A DNA stretch of 64,000 bases, taken from the NCBI GenBank assembly GCA_002477465.1, contig DLPV01000042.1, positions 62,001-126,000 of the forward strand. Direction: 5' to 3'. The stretch is from Gammaproteobacteria bacterium UBA7449 (GTDB taxonomy: Bacteria; Pseudomonadota; Gammaproteobacteria; Pseudomonadales; Pseudohongiellaceae). The notes under the pieces were generated by a model. That model had not been told where the DNA came from, searched no databases, and was given only the letters and a program-made list of their open reading frames with translations. The translations under genes and the position numbers were made by a program. Shown piece by piece: positions 61,876 to 64,000 of this stretch (position 1 is its first letter; each line of letters starts with the position of its first letter).

Positions 61876-62712
61876 ATGCAAGTTAAAAATAAAGTAGTGG
61901 TGGTAACAGGCGCTGCAAGCGGTATTGGTCGCGCGCTGTGTGAGCGATTCGCAAAGGAAGGAGCCAGGTCTGTGGTTGCGTCCGATGTCGATACAGTGGG
62001 GATAGCGGAAACGATCGCGCGCATGGGAGATGACACTGACGCTGTTGGTATTCCCTGTGATGTCGGTGATGAAAAATCCGTCAATAGACTGGTCCAGGAA
62101 ACGCTCAAGCGCTTTGATCAAATCGACCTGTTCTGTGCCAATGCTGGCATATTCACTGCGGGTGGCGAGGAGGTTTCCATCGAGGCTTGGCAAAAAATAT
62201 GGGATGTAAATGTTATGTCCCATGTTTTTGCAGCTCGCGCCGTACTGCCCGGTATGCTGGAAAGAGGAGAGGGCTATCTGCTGAACACTTCATCCGCTGC
62301 TGGTCTGTTGAGTCAAGTTGGTTCGGCGCCCTACTCTGTCACCAAACACGCAGCAATCGGATTTGCCGAGTGGCTCTCTATCACTTATGGCAAGCGTGGC
62401 ATCAAGGTTTCCGCCTTGTGTCCACAGGCCGTGCGGACTGCCATGACCGCTGGCTCTGAGGGCGGCGGCGTTGCGGGACTGGACGGTATGCTGGAGCCAG
62501 AACAACTTGCCGACACTGTGATTGAAACCCTGGCAGAGGAGAGCTTTCTGGTATTGCCGCATCCGGAGGTGCTAACTTACATGCGACGCAAAACTGAAGA
62601 TTATGATCGCTGGCTTGGCGGCATGCGTCGGCTCCAGGAGCGTTTCGAAGATGCCTATAAAGCGCGCGCTGAGGCAGATGCAGCGAACGATGAGAAAAAC
62701 CAGTCGGAATAG
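61876..62712 (+). CDS. SDR-family oxidoreductase
   Basis: A 278-residue short-chain dehydrogenase from ATG 61876 (a TTG one codon earlier is in frame). Cofactor motif TGAASGIG at 12-19, NAGIF at about 89-93, and active-site Y, K in SAPYSVTKHAAIGFAEWL after TSSAAGLLSQ give the S-Y-K set. Acidic residue after strand 2 (ASDVD) favours NAD(H). The longer C-terminus (EVLTYMRRKTEDYDRWLGGMRRLQE) with a terminal Asp/Glu-rich tail is typical of an SDR subgroup in gammaproteobacteria. It follows the nitronate monooxygenase pseudogene by 18 bases. Confidence 0.9.
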   Translation: MQVKNKVVVVTGAASGIGRALCERFAKEGARSVVASDVDTVGIAETIARMGDDTDAVGIPCDVGDEKSVNRLVQETLKRFDQIDLFCANAGIFTAGGEEVSIEAWQKIWDVNVMSHVFAARAVLPGMLERGEGYLLNTSSAAGLLSQVGSAPYSVTKHAAIGFAEWLSITYGKRGIKVSALCPQAVRTAMTAGSEGGGVAGLDGMLEPEQLADTVIETLAEESFLVLPHPEVLTYMRRKTEDYDRWLGGMRRLQERFEDAYKARAEADAANDEKNQSE

Positions 62713-62786
62713 AGGCTGGCAGGTTGGCAGGCAAAGGTTGGTTCCATCGCAACTCTCGGTTGTATTCAGCTTGGCGGAATTCAGGA

Positions 62787-63509
62787 ATGCAGTTAAATAG
62801 CACGATGTCGCACGCAGCGGCAGTTCTCAAGGTTTTACGAATCGGCATACTTTGTTATTTGTCAGGTTTCTGCATGGGGCAAGCAGCAGCGCAGGAGAGA
62901 ATTGAGCTAGGCGATGGCAGTCATCTCAATGTGTTTATTGTGAAGCCATCGGAAACCACAACCGAGCCTGGCCAATTGTTGATATTAATGGGTGGTGGCC
63001 CCGGCAATGTGTCTATTTCCCGCGATACGTCTGTGTGGTTGGGCAGTGAGTTCGCGCAGCGTGGCTGGTGGGTCGCGGTGCCCGTCTCACCGAATAATCG
63101 CGCTTTCCGAGGTTTTGAAAATAATCAGAAAATTGCTTTGCTGATTGAGGCCCTGCAGCAGCGCGCTGACGTGGCGGCAGGTAAAACCCTGCTGGCCGGA
63201 ATCTCAAATGGTGGTATTTCGGCATTGGAAATTGCGCGACGTAATCCGGAGAACTACCTTGGGGTGGCAGCGGTTCCCGCAATTTCTTCATCTGCCTTCG
63301 ACAACAAGCCATTAGCAGGATTTCCGATCTACTTGCGAATTGGTGGAGAAGATCAACTGGGCTGGGCGGATCGCTTTGATGAAACTGTGGCAGCATTCAC
63401 CGACGCTGGTGTAGATCTGGATGCTGCAATTCTGGATAGTGCGCCCCATATGTTTCGAATGAACTGGGAGTCACTGGACGCCTGGCTGCAAAAAGTAACT
63501 ACGCAGTAA
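62787..63509 (+). CDS. exported alpha/beta-hydrolase-like protein
   Basis: From ATG 62787 the product is 240 residues with a signal peptide (LKVLRIGILCYLSGFCMGQAAAQ). The domain has LLILMGGGPGNVSISRDTSVWLGSEFAQRGWWVAVPVSPNN, the nucleophile elbow LLAGISNGGISALEIA, a candidate acid in LRIGGEDQLGWADRF and a histidine in ILDSAPHMFRMNW. It resembles esterase/PHB depolymerase-like hydrolases. Substrate unknown. A downstream ATG at 62805 is possible. Confidence 0.8.
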   Translation: MQLNSTMSHAAAVLKVLRIGILCYLSGFCMGQAAAQERIELGDGSHLNVFIVKPSETTTEPGQLLILMGGGPGNVSISRDTSVWLGSEFAQRGWWVAVPVSPNNRAFRGFENNQKIALLIEALQQRADVAAGKTLLAGISNGGISALEIARRNPENYLGVAAVPAISSSAFDNKPLAGFPIYLRIGGEDQLGWADRFDETVAAFTDAGVDLDAAILDSAPHMFRMNWESLDAWLQKVTTQ

Positions 63510-63552
63510 ATACTTGCTGCAGTTAACCGAAATTTCTAAAGTGGAGTAAATA

Positions 63553-64000
63553 ATGAAAAAACTCAAACTGAGCGCAATTGCCTCATTTATCCTTGCCATG
63601 ATCCTGCATACTTCGGTATTCGCAGGGCCTCCCGCGACTATTGATCAACTTGACTGGATGACTGGTAACTGGGCTGGACAACTAGGGCCCAATCAACTGG
63701 AAGAGAATTGGATTGCCAGTGAAGGTGGTTCTATCGCCGCCATGGTGCGGATGACCGGCAGTGGCGCCACCAGTATGTTTGAGATGATCACCATCGAAGA
63801 AGTTGATGGTTCATTAATGCTCAACATCCAGCAGTGGGATCCTGGCTTTCAGTCCCGTACTGAAGGTCCCCAGACCATGGAGCTTGAAGAAATTACTGCA
63901 AACAGCGTGAAATTCCGAGCGGTTACTGAAGGTGGAATGTCTACGCTTGGATACAGCCATCCTGATGCTGAGACTTTTATTATTCATGTGGGTCGTCCAG
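63553..64000 (+). CDS. exported DUF6265-like protein (3' end missing)
   Basis: ATG 63553 follows GTGGAG; 149 residues are visible. A signal peptide (LSAIASFILAMILHTSVFAG) is followed by IDQLDWMTGNWAGQL, EENWIASEGGSIAAMVRMTGSG, FEMITIEEVDGSLMLNIQQWDPGFQSR, the strand pattern of DUF6265-like lipocalin-type domains (W-x-x-G-x-W ... E-x-W). Function unknown. It probably forms an operon with the preceding hydrolase gene, 43 bases upstream. Confidence 0.8.
   Translation, partial: MKKLKLSAIASFILAMILHTSVFAGPPATIDQLDWMTGNWAGQLGPNQLEENWIASEGGSIAAMVRMTGSGATSMFEMITIEEVDGSLMLNIQQWDPGFQSRTEGPQTMELEEITANSVKFRAVTEGGMSTLGYSHPDAETFIIHVGRP

Noticed and set aside
1..64000. tRNA, rRNA, CRISPR arrays, insertion sequences, integrases or prophage genes
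   Set aside because: None recognised on either strand by reading; a dedicated search was not possible.

Overview
The window reads as chromosomal DNA of a free-living, probably marine, aerobic gammaproteobacterium. This rests on gene content: IscR with E. coli-type residue numbering, the tesA/ybbA/ybbP neighbourhood, Mpl, PdxJ/PdxH, UbiX, CobB-type sirtuin, two TonB-dependent receptors and many acyl-CoA enzymes. I cannot name a genus. No rRNA, tRNA, CRISPR array, integrase or insertion sequence was recognised. Coding is dense on both strands, and TAG is a common stop codon (at least 14 plus-strand genes end in it).

Layout. 1-1306: start of a Fur-box-preceded TonB receptor. 1490-8461: iscR-sufBCDS-sufA-sufT-sufE, read leftward from a near-perfect IscR type-1 operator (24 of 25 positions). 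8737-11963: YqaA-like membrane protein, alginate-export-type porin, Nudix hydrolase and ABM monooxygenase. 12122-17831: acyl-CoA catabolic block made of crotonase and 2-methylacyl-CoA racemase on one strand, facing SDR dehydrogenase, thiolase and long-chain-type acyl-CoA dehydrogenase on the other. 17914-26783: membrane-anchored formylglycine-generating-type enzyme, unknown exported protein, AlkK-type acyl-CoA ligase divergent from a LinB-like haloalkane dehalogenase, MFS transporter, DsbA-like isomerase and an exported methyltransferase-like protein. 27212-34676: thioesterase broken by a TAG codon, SPATA20/DUF255 protein with a DsbD-like tail, hydrolase, sirtuin, Bcp, esterase, PdxJ. 34776-50114: MFS, GNAT, TesA/YbbA/YbbP, fructosamine-kinase-like protein, MORN protein, PdxH, PPi-type phosphofructokinase, UbiX, M20 peptidase, Mpl. 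50167-64000: Lon-substrate-domain protein, trypsin-like protease, AsmA/DUF748-like gene broken by TAG, YdcF-like protein, Prx5, dienelactone hydrolase, SLC13 transporter, GGDEF protein, NudL, second TonB receptor, decayed nitronate monooxygenase gene, SDR, and two exported proteins.

Most genes are housekeeping or catabolic. The clearest regulatory reading is iron control: a Fur-like site on the receptor and an IscR type-1 site on the only Fe-S assembly operon seen. The least ordinary points are three conserved genes interrupted in frame by TAG, the LinB-like dehalogenase, the membrane-anchored FGE with its catalytic cysteine pair but no sulfatase nearby, the SPATA20-DsbD-like fusion, and the exported methyltransferase fold. 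I found no clear previously undescribed multi-gene system such as a defence island or biosynthetic cluster.
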